From positions 1 through 21,076 of the IMG/VR virus record IMGVR_UViG_3300017928_000057: a stretch of DNA of 21,076 nt; one strand, given 5' to 3'. Numbering within the stretch: position 1 is the first letter of the stretch; each line of letters begins with the position of its first letter. The position numbers were made by a program, and so were the translations under genes. Origin of the DNA: a virus. Below, one piece after another: positions 8,403 to 14,680 of this stretch. Under the pieces are notes generated by a model, which saw nothing but the letters and a program-made list of their open reading frames with translations, had not been told where the DNA came from and did no database searches.

Positions 8403-9998
8403 TTATAAATACAATTTCTTAGTTTTTTCTATAAATCTGAAAATACTTTTGTCTGCACGTTGATACTTAGTATTAGCTTCATGGAACTCATTCATGCCTC
8501 TGGCTGGTGCCGTAGTAGTTTCTTCATCTGCTCTACATATTTGAGATTTTTGGAATTTTTCCTCAAATTCTTGTTTCGATCTGAATAAATAATGATTGAT
8601 TTGTATTTTATTACTAGGAGTATGTGTATGATCTAACATGATGCGTTTACGTTGCTCATCTACCGCATAGAACCCATTTTGATAAGTAAACATATGGGCG
8701 TTAATAATTTTTCCTCCAGCCTTTATTATATGTGGCATATGGCCTATTACTTTAACTAGGGTATCAACCATTGATAATGTATAGTTTTCCATCACTAAAC
8801 CAGCTGGTTTTTGTAAATGTCCATTAGAGGAAAATTTGACCCAAGGAACGCACAGCGCACCATATGGTTGATAGTCTTTTAGAATGTTTTTAATATTATC
8901 CGATGATTTCGGCACTATAAATTCATCAATATCGATAAAGGCACACCATTCTGATTGTGTCTTAAAATTATCTATATAATGCTGATGTGCTTGTAGCTGT
9001 CTACCTGGACCCGGAAAATCTATAACTTCCACAAATCCAGCATCTATATATTTTTTTAAAGTTTCTGTTACTGGAATTTTGCTTAAGTTGTCATAAATAT
9101 AAAAATGTTCTACTCCCACACAACGATGAAAATTTAACCATTCTTCTAAATATGGAGTTTCATCTTTACAATAAGCACAAATACTTAGTCCATATGTAAA
9201 ATTATTGTTAGGTGTAGATGTAGCTCCTGGCTGATAGTGAGTTGATACTGTGGGCGAGCTACTCATTCTTAATGATTTGTGAACTACTGGAATTTTAGAA
9301 TCTAAAAGATGAGAAGAGAAATTACCGGTATTAATAAGTGATGAAAGGTTGTCAACTGTCGATAAATCATGCTCTTTGGTGCAAAACCATAAACGTCGTT
9401 TATGAATATCAAAAGATCTATTGTTAGTGGGAGCCCAATCGTAAATATAGCTACCAGAATTTAGTTTAGCTTTATCTATACGTTTAAAGCTCATCCCACA
9501 CTCTTTAAGTACTCTTTCAATATTTTCCGCAGAGATTTGTGAATTGAAACCATTAAAAGATCCATCATAGGAATTATTCTTATCGGTGTTTACTATAAGA
9601 CCATAAGGATCAGTAGAGTCCAAAACTGCCGTCTCCAAAATTAGATAATTGCTACAAATACAAACAGTTTTTAAGTGGGTTTCGAAATCTTTGAGATAGC
9701 ACAATAGCCCAATATCTATAGTTAGGTCGAAAGTTTTTCCATAAAATGGCCATGGTCCATCTAAATCTGCCTTAACAGTTTTGACGCCAGTATATTTTTT
9801 AGCTACAATCTTAAGATGATCTTGACGGGCATCAACTGCCGTTACCTCTGAACCTAAACGATGTAAAACTCCACCAATATCACCGTGCCCGCAACCTAAA
9901 TCTAATACTTTTTTGTGTATGAAATATGGATGACCATAATACTCCACAATAGCCTTGATTTTTTTCTGGTTCCAATCCAAATACGATCCAGTAAACAT
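8403..9998 (-). CDS. Bifunctional methyltransferase-GT92 glycosyltransferase fusion
   Basis: A protein of about 531 residues with two domains. The N-terminal part has class I methyltransferase motif I, VLDLGCGHGDIGG, and AVDARQDHL for the acidic SAM-binding strand. The C-terminal part (from about residue 265) is a family-92-type glycosyltransferase: LSICAYCKDETPYLEEWLNF, YIYDNLS and AFIDIDEFIVP, in which DIDE is the metal-binding motif. I place the start at 9998 because AAGGA lies 7 bases upstream of that ATG. An in-frame ATG at 10019 would add seven residues and has no such site. The fusion suggests glycosylation and methylation of one acceptor. It is transcribed with the flavoprotein gene. 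Confidence 0.75.
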   Translation of the reverse strand: MFTGSYLDWNQKKIKAIVEYYGHPYFIHKKVLDLGCGHGDIGGVLHRLGSEVTAVDARQDHLKIVAKKYTGVKTVKADLDGPWPFYGKTFDLTIDIGLLCYLKDFETHLKTVCICSNYLILETAVLDSTDPYGLIVNTDKNNSYDGSFNGFNSQISAENIERVLKECGMSFKRIDKAKLNSGSYIYDWAPTNNRSFDIHKRRLWFCTKEHDLSTVDNLSSLINTGNFSSHLLDSKIPVVHKSLRMSSSPTVSTHYQPGATSTPNNNFTYGLSICAYCKDETPYLEEWLNFHRCVGVEHFYIYDNLSKIPVTETLKKYIDAGFVEVIDFPGPGRQLQAHQHYIDNFKTQSEWCAFIDIDEFIVPKSSDNIKNILKDYQPYGALCVPWVKFSSNGHLQKPAGLVMENYTLSMVDTLVKVIGHMPHIIKAGGKIINAHMFTYQNGFYAVDEQRKRIMLDHTHTPSNKIQINHYLFRSKQEFEEKFQKSQICRADEETTTAPARGMNEFHEANTKYQRADKSIFRFIEKTKKLYL

Positions 9999-10022
9999 AT
10001 GGCTGTCCTTATCTTTCAAATG

Positions 10023-10040
10023 ATGCTAAAAGTTTAGCAT
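10023..10040. repeat. Perfect 8-bp inverted repeat between divergent genes
   Basis: ATGCTAAA, a two-base spacer AG, and TTTAGCAT form an uninterrupted palindrome. It sits between the 5' ends of the - strand methyltransferase-GT92 gene and the + strand gene at 10047. It is AT-rich and lacks a T-tract, so a protein-binding operator or an mRNA-leader hairpin fits better than a terminator. Confidence 0.5.
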
Positions 10041-10046
10041 ATTCGT

Positions 10047-10625
10047 ATGTCCCTGACCAAAGTTCGTCTCAAAATGCTGCAAAAGATTGCACAGGCTCAA
10101 GGTGCTCAACCTAATCCTGGTGGCGATCAGACTAATGTTCCTGCTACCAGCAATAATACATCGGTTCCATCCGATCCTTCGCCACCCGCTTCTCAGCTAT
10201 ATCCTATTAGAAATGGATTTGATGCGGCGCGCGTAGTTATTCTGGATGGTTTAGTTAAACAATTAAGTGTGGCGGCTAATGTGGCTACTGGTGGTAAATA
10301 CAATCTTCAAAATTTAAAAAATGAGAATTTTCAATTCGATCCTAGTGAATTTGCTTCGCCAGATCAGAAAAACCTCATGGTCTTCTTTCAAAAAGTTTTC
10401 TTTACCCTATTGAACAGGGGACAAAATTTCAATCAACCAGTTAATGCTGCCCAATTAAATAGTTGGGTCAGCTATCTATTGCAATCTCCAGAATTAGCTA
10501 ATTTATCTCAAATTAACCCAACGGGTCAAATTGCTCAAAAAGCTCCCGTTTCAGGAAACTTTAAAGATACTATTCGAGAGATGTTAGCACGTTTACAGCC
10601 TACAGTCCCAACCCGTAGAGCTTGA
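10047..10625 (+). CDS. Hypothetical protein with basic N-terminal helix and low-complexity linker
   Basis: A 192-residue protein I do not recognise. A short amphipathic, basic N-terminus (SLTKVRLKMLQKIAQ) is followed by a linker rich in Pro, Asn, Ser and Thr (about 17-50). A mixed helical domain with many Asn and Gln and a basic end follows (PTVPTRRA). There is no signal peptide or transmembrane segment. No clear ribosome-binding site precedes ATG 10047. An upstream in-frame ATG at 10023 is followed after three codons by TAG (ATG CTA AAA GTT TAG), so an amber-containing N-terminal extension is possible but unproven. The N-terminal-helix-plus-linker plan recalls the gene at 19323-19721. Confidence 0.65.
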   Translation: MSLTKVRLKMLQKIAQAQGAQPNPGGDQTNVPATSNNTSVPSDPSPPASQLYPIRNGFDAARVVILDGLVKQLSVAANVATGGKYNLQNLKNENFQFDPSEFASPDQKNLMVFFQKVFFTLLNRGQNFNQPVNAAQLNSWVSYLLQSPELANLSQINPTGQIAQKAPVSGNFKDTIREMLARLQPTVPTRRA

Positions 10626-10640
10626 GTTATATTCCTGTAC

Positions 10641-11414
10641 ATGGCTAACTTCAAATTGAAGGATCGAATTGAGTCCTATCAAGCGACCTCCGACTATAAA
10701 CTGTTGCCTCGTGTGCCCATTATTATCGTGGTCAATGGGCGAAGTTTTGCCAAATTAACACAATTGTTAGACAAACCTTTCTGTCCTAAATTATCAGAGT
10801 GCTTATTGTCTACTACTTTACGTTTGTGCACGGAGATTGAGGGGACTCTATTTGCCTATCAACATAGTGACGAGATTGTGCTGATACTACGTAATGATCA
10901 GCACGATACGACAACGCCCTGGTATGATAATCGTATTCAAAAGATTTGCTCCATCAGTGCCTCCCTGGCCACTATGCATTTCAAAGACTGTGCTAACCAG
11001 ATTAATTTGGATTTATCGGGCGATCCGGTTTTTACCTCACAAGTATTCGCGGTCCCTACTGTTGGGGAGGCAACTAATACTATTGTCTATAAACAACAGC
11101 AAAATTTCCATACTTCTATTCAGTTTGCTTGTGTTTATGAACTGATCAAGAAGCACGATAAAAACTCCATCAAAGAAATGCTAAGTGGTCTCACTATGGA
11201 TGAGAAGATTGATCTCCTCCACCAAGAGTGTCAGATCGATTTCAATCAGTATTCTATTTCTTTTCGACGCGGCTCTATGTGTTATCGTGCCCCCAAAATT
11301 ATTGATGATACAATGAAAAATAGATGGAAAACTGATGATGCACCTATTTTCACGAAAGATCAATCGTTTTTAAGTAATTTGTTTAAAACAGGTGTTGATA
11401 TATTTAGAGGTTAA
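10641..11414 (+). CDS. Thg1-like 3'-5' nucleotidyltransferase (tRNA-His guanylyltransferase family)
   Basis: A 257-residue protein of the Thg1/Thg1-like family, which adds nucleotides in the 3'-5' direction to tRNA 5' ends. VVNGRSFAKLTQ (about 30-41) aligns with the 'xDGRxFHxxT' metal and nucleotide site. YQHSDEIVLIL (73-83) aligns with the 'SDE' catalytic pair, Asp77-Glu78. TIVYKQQQNFHTSIQ aligns with the downstream 'WRQQDxxxNSIQ' signature. The first metal-ligand Asp is Asn (Asn32) here, which would be expected to weaken two-metal catalysis. The neighbouring array of odd tRNAs suggests a 5'-end repair or quality-control role in the phage. It is followed after one base by the HNH gene. Confidence 0.75.
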   Translation: MANFKLKDRIESYQATSDYKLLPRVPIIIVVNGRSFAKLTQLLDKPFCPKLSECLLSTTLRLCTEIEGTLFAYQHSDEIVLILRNDQHDTTTPWYDNRIQKICSISASLATMHFKDCANQINLDLSGDPVFTSQVFAVPTVGEATNTIVYKQQQNFHTSIQFACVYELIKKHDKNSIKEMLSGLTMDEKIDLLHQECQIDFNQYSISFRRGSMCYRAPKIIDDTMKNRWKTDDAPIFTKDQSFLSNLFKTGVDIFRG

Positions 11415-11415
11415 G

Positions 11416-12096
11416 ATGCTTAAATTATGTCCACGATGTGGTATCGAAAGGGATGAAAAAGATTATTCATTTTCGCGTTTTAAAATAAAAAGTGGGTGGT
11501 GTAAATTTTGTGTGAAAAATTATAATGACAATTATAAATTGATAAATGCAGATTATGAAAAGAATCGTTACCAACAAAATAAAAGATCATCTTATCATAA
11601 AAAATATAGAGATAGCCACAAAGAGGAAATAAAAAGTTATAATCAACAATACTATCAAGAAAATAAGGTTGAACTTAACTCAGCTCATAATGAATATATA
11701 AAAGATCTTCGAAATAATGATACTCTCTTTAAATTGAAAGATAACATATCAAAATGTATTAACAGAGCATTGAGAAGAAATTTTTCATCCAAAAACGGCG
11801 AATCCAGCTCAGAATATCTTCCATATTCAATTCAAGAATTAAAACAACATCTCGAGAAACAATTCGATCCATGGATGACTTGGAATAATTGGGGCACTTA
11901 TAATAAAGATAGTTGGAAAGACAGTGATCCTACTACTTGGACTTGGAATATAGATCATATAATTCCACGTTCATTTTTACCCTACGCTTCTATGGAAGAT
12001 GATAATTTCAAGAAGTGTTGGGCATTAGAAAATCTCAGACCGCTATCGTCAAAGCGCAATGTAATTGAAAATAATAAAAGATCAACTAATTTTTAA
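11416..12096 (+). CDS. HNH homing-type endonuclease with N-terminal zinc ribbon
   Basis: A 226-residue protein; the start is placed at ATG 11416, one base after the Thg1-like stop, with AGAGG upstream. The N-terminus has CPRCG and CKFC pairs (zinc ribbon). The middle is a Lys/Tyr/Asn-rich helical region typical of phage HNH proteins. The C-terminus contains WNIDHIIPRSF and LENLRPLSSKRNVIENNK, the conserved DH...N...H/N segment of the beta-beta-alpha-metal nuclease fold. The codon content is more AT-rich than that of the Thg1-like gene upstream, consistent with a mobile gene. It lies immediately before the threonine tRNA array, a usual target neighbourhood for free-standing homing endonucleases. 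Confidence 0.8.
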   Translation: MLKLCPRCGIERDEKDYSFSRFKIKSGWCKFCVKNYNDNYKLINADYEKNRYQQNKRSSYHKKYRDSHKEEIKSYNQQYYQENKVELNSAHNEYIKDLRNNDTLFKLKDNISKCINRALRRNFSSKNGESSSEYLPYSIQELKQHLEKQFDPWMTWNNWGTYNKDSWKDSDPTTWTWNIDHIIPRSFLPYASMEDDNFKKCWALENLRPLSSKRNVIENNKRSTNF

Positions 12097-12108
12097 TATT
12101 ATCGTCAC

Positions 12109-12138
12109 TTGACGCGTCTGTTTTAATGGATATATTAT
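12109..12138 (+). promoter_or_regulatory. Sigma-70-like promoter for the tRNA-Thr array
   Basis: TTGACG (5/6 match to the -35 consensus) is separated by 18 bases from TATTAT (5/6 match to the -10 consensus). Transcription would begin around 12145, about 20 bases before the first tRNA. It lies in the only gene-free stretch between the HNH gene and the tRNAs. Confidence 0.55.
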
Positions 12139-12165
12139 ACGCATAATCGAGCATACAAATACTAA

Positions 12166-12241
12166 GCCTCTTTAGTTCAAAAGCAGAATTACTGATTTGT
12201 ATCCAGTAGATGCCGGTGCGATTCCTAGGCAAGAGGCTCCA
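12166..12241 (+). tRNA. tRNA-Thr (anticodon TGT), with irregular T-arm
   Basis: The acceptor stem GCCTCTT/AAGAGGC pairs perfectly and is followed by T73 and an encoded CCA. The D-stem is GTTC/GAAT. The anticodon arm is ACTGA-TTTGTAT-CCAGT, with one A-C mismatch next to the loop, giving anticodon TGT (reads ACA). The T-arm is unusual: TGCC-GG-TGCGATT-CC-TA-GGCA needs a two-base TA bulge on the 3' side, and the loop has TGC instead of TTC. This could be a genuine degenerate phage tRNA or a decayed one. Confidence 0.7.
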
Positions 12242-12245
12242 ATAA

Positions 12246-12322
12246 GCTACTTTAGTCCTCGTAGGAAGACACCAACTTGGTAAGTTGGTATGAGGTGGGT
12301 GCAACTCCCACAAGTAGCTCCA
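12246..12322 (+). tRNA. tRNA-Thr (anticodon GGT)
   Basis: The acceptor stem is GCTACTT/AAGTAGC, followed by T73 and an encoded CCA. The D-arm starts GTCC and contains GTAGGAA. The anticodon arm CCAAC-TTGGTAA-GTTGG is perfectly paired and gives anticodon GGT (reads ACC/ACT). The T-arm GTGGG-TGCAACT-CCCAC is perfectly paired, with TGC instead of TTC in the loop. It begins four bases after the preceding tRNA, so they are one transcript. Confidence 0.88.
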
Positions 12323-12323
12323 A

Positions 12324-12485
12324 ATGCTAACAGATGAAGAGAAAGATGAGTTAGTAGCAAGACTCATTTCTACTGAAAAAGGTAGAAAGTGGTTGGTTAA
12401 TTTTGCCCGTGAAACCGGCACAATGGATAAACTTAGCGAAGCCATTATCGAATCAATTAAAAACGTTGGAAATAAGCTGATATGA
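12324..12485 (+). CDS. Small hypothetical protein, 53 aa
   Basis: An ATG one base after the CCA of tRNA-Thr(GGT) opens a 53-codon frame ending TGA. The product is a charged, probably all-helical polypeptide beginning MLTDEEKDELVARLI and ending SIKNVGNKLI. There is no Shine-Dalgarno site, because the tRNA occupies the upstream bases; translation would depend on an unprocessed transcript or a leaderless message. Its last ten bases overlap the 5' strand of the possible third threonine tRNA. The amphipathic composition looks coding, but the frame is short and I do not recognise a family. Confidence 0.4.
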   Translation: MLTDEEKDELVARLISTEKGRKWLVNFARETGTMDKLSEAIIESIKNVGNKLI

Positions 12486-12544
12486 TCCAAGGGACAATCT
12501 TACTTCGTACGTAAGATGGGTCGGCGCGATACCGACTTTCAGCT
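12476..12544 (+). tRNA. Probable tRNA-Thr (anticodon CGT), reduced D-arm
   Basis: GCTGATA pairs with TTTCAGC at six of seven positions as an acceptor stem, followed by T73 and CAA, so CCA is not encoded. The anticodon arm CTTAC-TTCGTAC-GTAAG is perfect, with T33 and A37 in place, and gives anticodon CGT (reads ACG). The T-arm GTCGG-CGCGATA-CCGAC is perfect. The D-arm is short and poorly paired (about TCC/GGA). It completes the TGT, GGT, CGT set of Thr anticodons, which supports it. It overlaps the end of the upstream small ORF. Confidence 0.5.
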
Positions 12545-12561
12545 CAAACATTTAGGTAAGT

Positions 12562-12819
12562 ATGAATAATTTTCTTTTTGAATTGCACAAACGATCGGCA
12601 CGAGCTATCTTATGGAATCATAAGGCAAGTATTCAGTATGGCACAACAACTTATGCTGAAGCTGGAATATTTATTGCCCTTTGGTTTGTTTCAAGTTTAA
12701 TTTTTTGTCTATTTAGTGGTATTATTCTTGGAACAATCTTATTTTCTGCACTTTTAGTAGGTGAAGCGTTTCTCACTAAATATATTTTCAATATAATTAA
12801 AAATGGAATTTCCCATTAA
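12562..12819 (+). CDS. Small membrane protein, 85 aa
   Basis: An 85-residue protein with an N-terminal basic/polar segment and then two hydrophobic stretches, roughly GIFIALWFVSSLIFCLFSG (about 35-53) and IILGTILFSALLVGEAF (about 54-70), separated by almost no loop. They may act as one long or two hairpin membrane helices. A short polar tail follows. There is no signal peptidase site. The function is unknown; small membrane proteins of this type in phages include holin-like and superinfection-related proteins, but nothing here singles those out. There is no strong ribosome-binding site. It overlaps the following gene by 17 bases. Confidence 0.55.
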   Translation: MNNFLFELHKRSARAILWNHKASIQYGTTTYAEAGIFIALWFVSSLIFCLFSGIILGTILFSALLVGEAFLTKYIFNIIKNGISH

Positions 12820-12982
12820 AATCTGGACCCAAGTTAGACAAAAGTCTGGCGGTTCTGAAATGATTGTCACTTCTTGCCTTAAAAATGCAGATGGTGCCGA
12901 ATGGGTTACTTGCAAATGGAAAGATGGTCGAGAGTTTTATATGACCGATTTCCTAGTAGAAAATCTCGAAATAATAGTTTAA
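12803..12982 (+). CDS. YodC/DUF2158-like small protein, 59 aa
   Basis: A 59-residue protein starting at ATG 12803, overlapping the end of the membrane-protein gene. The stretch VRQKSGGSEMIVTS, followed by WVTCKWKDGREF and a C-terminal DFLVENLEII, matches the pattern of the small YodC-like (DUF2158) proteins, where a 'LKSGGPxMTV' strand is followed by 'CxWF' and a terminal hydrophobic strand. The molecular function of that family is not known to me. It is followed after 8 bases by the next gene, which has its own AAGGA site. Confidence 0.6.
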   Translation: MEFPIKIWTQVRQKSGGSEMIVTSCLKNADGAEWVTCKWKDGREFYMTDFLVENLEIIV

Positions 12983-12990
12983 GGATTAAT

Positions 12991-13218
12991 ATGGACGTAG
13001 AGCGAGTTGCCGAAGTTATTCGTAAAGCCAAAGCTATTTTACCGCAAATTAAGAACCCAGATTACAAATCTTTAGCATCTCTTTTGGTGCATACTATGGA
13101 AGATAGTCTTAAAGTGATTAAGGAGCAAAACATTCCCTGTCCCCCTGAATTGGAAGATAGGTTGGAACAAGCTTTTGTTGTCATCGAAGAAATGTATAAC
13201 AAAAATGCCACTAATTAA
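12991..13218 (+). CDS. Hypothetical helical protein, 75 aa
   Basis: The start is placed at ATG 12991, preceded by AAGGATTAAT; the frame is open upstream, but that part overlaps the YodC-like gene in another frame. The product is an acidic, probably all-helical protein (MDVERVAEVIRKAKAIL, later EDRLEQAFVVIEEMY), with a CPPEL turn in the middle. I recognise no family. It ends 13 bases before the tmRNA. A weak TATAAC (13195-13200) inside its 3' end could serve as a -10 element for the tmRNA, but no good -35 was seen. Confidence 0.55.
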   Translation: MDVERVAEVIRKAKAILPQIKNPDYKSLASLLVHTMEDSLKVIKEQNIPCPPELEDRLEQAFVVIEEMYNKNATN

Positions 13219-13231
13219 ACATTCTTACAAT

Positions 13232-13585
13232 GGGGTCGACTTAGATTCGACGGGGTAAAAACTCGACGGAATGATACAAACGAAGGAGATTACACCTTTC
13301 AAAGTAATCAACGTTTGAATGCCAACGATAACGGCTTCGCAATGGCAGCTTAATCGCTCCATTTGTCCCAAGATGAGATTGTCTTGGTAATCAAGGGGCA
13401 TTAACCACTAAGACTGGATTATGTAGTATGGCTACGGACTATATAATTAAGATAACAGTAGATGATTCGCTTGAATGAGTATCAAGCTTTGTTGTTAATA
13501 ACTAAGCAAATTAACTAAGTTTGTGAATGAATTTCGTTGATGACGTACCTCGGACTCGCGGGGCAGTGCCGCGACGACTCCACCA
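13232..13585 (+). ncRNA. ssrA: tmRNA (ssrA), complete, tag ANDNGFAMAA
   Basis: The 5' end GGGGTCGACTTAGATTCGACGGG is the tmRNA hallmark (GGATTCGACGGG-like), and GGGGTCG pairs with CGACTCC at the 3' end (one G-T pair), followed by A and an encoded CCA. The resume frame at 13321-13353 reads GCC AAC GAT AAC GGC TTC GCA ATG GCA GCT TAA, encoding ANDNGFAMAA, close to the Escherichia coli tag in its first residues and ending in a hydrophobic-Ala-Ala degron. tmRNA rescues ribosomes stalled on messages lacking a stop codon and marks the product for proteolysis with SmpB, which would be host-supplied. The T-arm TCGCGG-GGCAGTG-CCGCGA has a non-canonical loop. The 354-base length is normal. Confidence 0.95.
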
Positions 13586-13626
13586 AAATATTGAACGTTT
13601 CCACCACAACTGATATATAGTTATGT

Positions 13627-14166
13627 ATGGAACCACCGATAAAACTTAGTTGTGCAAATTGTGGTAAAAAATTTGATAAGATAGCCAAAGAATATCGTCG
13701 CCAACTAAAAAAGGGTAACACGAGATTTTTCTGTTCTCTTAACTGTTCTGCTATCAAAAACAATGAAGAAAATCCGAGACCCGGTAATCTTAAAAACCTT
13801 AGACCAAGTAAGAAAGATGAATATACACCATTTAGATGGTTTGTTCTACGAGCCAGATATAGAGATGGTAAAAAACACTACGGTTGCGATATTACTGCCG
13901 AATATATTAAAGATTTGTGGGAGAAACAAAAAGGTATTTGTCCCATTACTGGATGGAATTTGATATTACCAGATGGAACTGATAAGGCTTGGAAAAATGC
14001 TAGTCCAGCTAATGCTAGTTTGGATAGAATAGACAATACCAAAGGTTACATACAAGGCAATGTCCGTTTTGTAGCGGTTATGGCAAATCTTGCACGTCAA
14101 ATTTTTACTGATGAACAACTTATAGATTTTTGTCAGTCAGTTGTGAGCGCCCACCCCAACAACTAA
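13627..14166 (+). CDS. HNH endonuclease with zinc-finger N-terminus
   Basis: A 179-residue protein. CANCGKKF and FFCSLNCSAI give two cysteine pairs at the N-terminus, resembling the zinc-binding segment seen in phage HNH proteins. The C-terminal half has GICPITGWNL and ASLDRIDNTKGYIQGNVRFV, the typical 'sLDRID...GYxxxNVxfV' HNH signature, in which the usual catalytic His region is variant. It starts 41 bases after the tmRNA and is AT-rich. The probable role is free-standing homing at or near the tmRNA locus. The nuclease signature is recognisable, but activity cannot be judged from the sequence. Confidence 0.72.
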   Translation: MEPPIKLSCANCGKKFDKIAKEYRRQLKKGNTRFFCSLNCSAIKNNEENPRPGNLKNLRPSKKDEYTPFRWFVLRARYRDGKKHYGCDITAEYIKDLWEKQKGICPITGWNLILPDGTDKAWKNASPANASLDRIDNTKGYIQGNVRFVAVMANLARQIFTDEQLIDFCQSVVSAHPNN

Positions 14167-14281
14167 TATCTTGATATAGGTATCATCATGAAGGACTATC
14201 TGTAGATTAAAACTCGTGCGCCTCCTTAACAGCCAAATCATCAACTGTTACTTTGTTTTTGATTTTTAAGGAGATACTTCA
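14167..14281 (+). promoter_or_regulatory. Leader region before the 14282 gene
   Basis: This 115-base gap ends with a strong AAGGAGA site 6 bases before ATG 14282. A possible TTAACA...TACTTT pair upstream is weak. It contains a tiny frame ATG AAG GAC TAT CTG TAG (14188-14229 up to TAA), another ATG followed closely by TAG. No tRNA or terminator was found. Confidence 0.3.
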
Positions 14282-14677
14282 ATGGATAATGCACTAAAGA
14301 ATAGTAATACTAAATTTGTTTTGATTGGCAAAATTAATGGCTTGGCGGATCAGTCCAAGAAAGCCAGAATTCATATTAAAAAAGCTAAAACCGAGCAAAG
14401 GGTTTGGAAATTAGCTTATCGTAAGCATGTTGTGGGAATTGATATTCGCCATCACCTATTGGCATATGCCTTTCTGCGTGGCAAGCCGTATCGCAAGGTA
14501 GAAGCTAAATGTAGTGAATTCAACAAGCCCTATCCCTATTTAATCTTTAAAGTTATTGAGCAGCACGCACCGTATTATGTTTCGTACCAGTTTAGAGAGA
14601 GCGGCGTTGGCGTTAGAAACTACCAACCTACCCTGAATGACGTTCAAGGTTGGCTCAGTGGTTTGGAGGGTCTTTAA
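14282..14677 (+). CDS. Hypothetical basic protein, 131 aa
   Basis: A 131-residue protein with a strong ribosome-binding site (AAGGAG). It is basic and Lys/Arg-rich in the first half (SKKARIHIKKAKTEQRVWK). A mixed region with many aromatic residues follows (LAYAFLRGKPYRKVE, PYYVSYQFRESGVGV), and the end is acidic (WLSGLEGL). The basic first half might bind RNA, which would fit its place inside the translation module, but I recognise no family. Its stop lies 3 bases before the amber-containing ATG of the HD gene, so the two are probably co-translated. Confidence 0.6.
   Translation: MDNALKNSNTKFVLIGKINGLADQSKKARIHIKKAKTEQRVWKLAYRKHVVGIDIRHHLLAYAFLRGKPYRKVEAKCSEFNKPYPYLIFKVIEQHAPYYVSYQFRESGVGVRNYQPTLNDVQGWLSGLEGL
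14665..14670 (+). promoter_or_regulatory. Ribosome-binding site placing the HD gene start at 14681
   Basis: GGAGGG lies 10 bases before the ATG at 14681. The alternative ATG at 14708 has no comparable site. The position therefore favours initiation upstream of the in-frame TAG at 14687-14689. Confidence 0.55.
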
Positions 14678-14680
14678 CAC

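Noticed and set aside
12086-12490. 134-codon - strand frame across the tRNA region
   Set aside because: It runs antisense to two clear tRNAs and the promoter and has no family resemblance; open by chance.
13763-13963. 66-codon + strand frame inside the HNH gene after the tmRNA
   Set aside because: It overlaps the recognised HNH frame and shows no motif.
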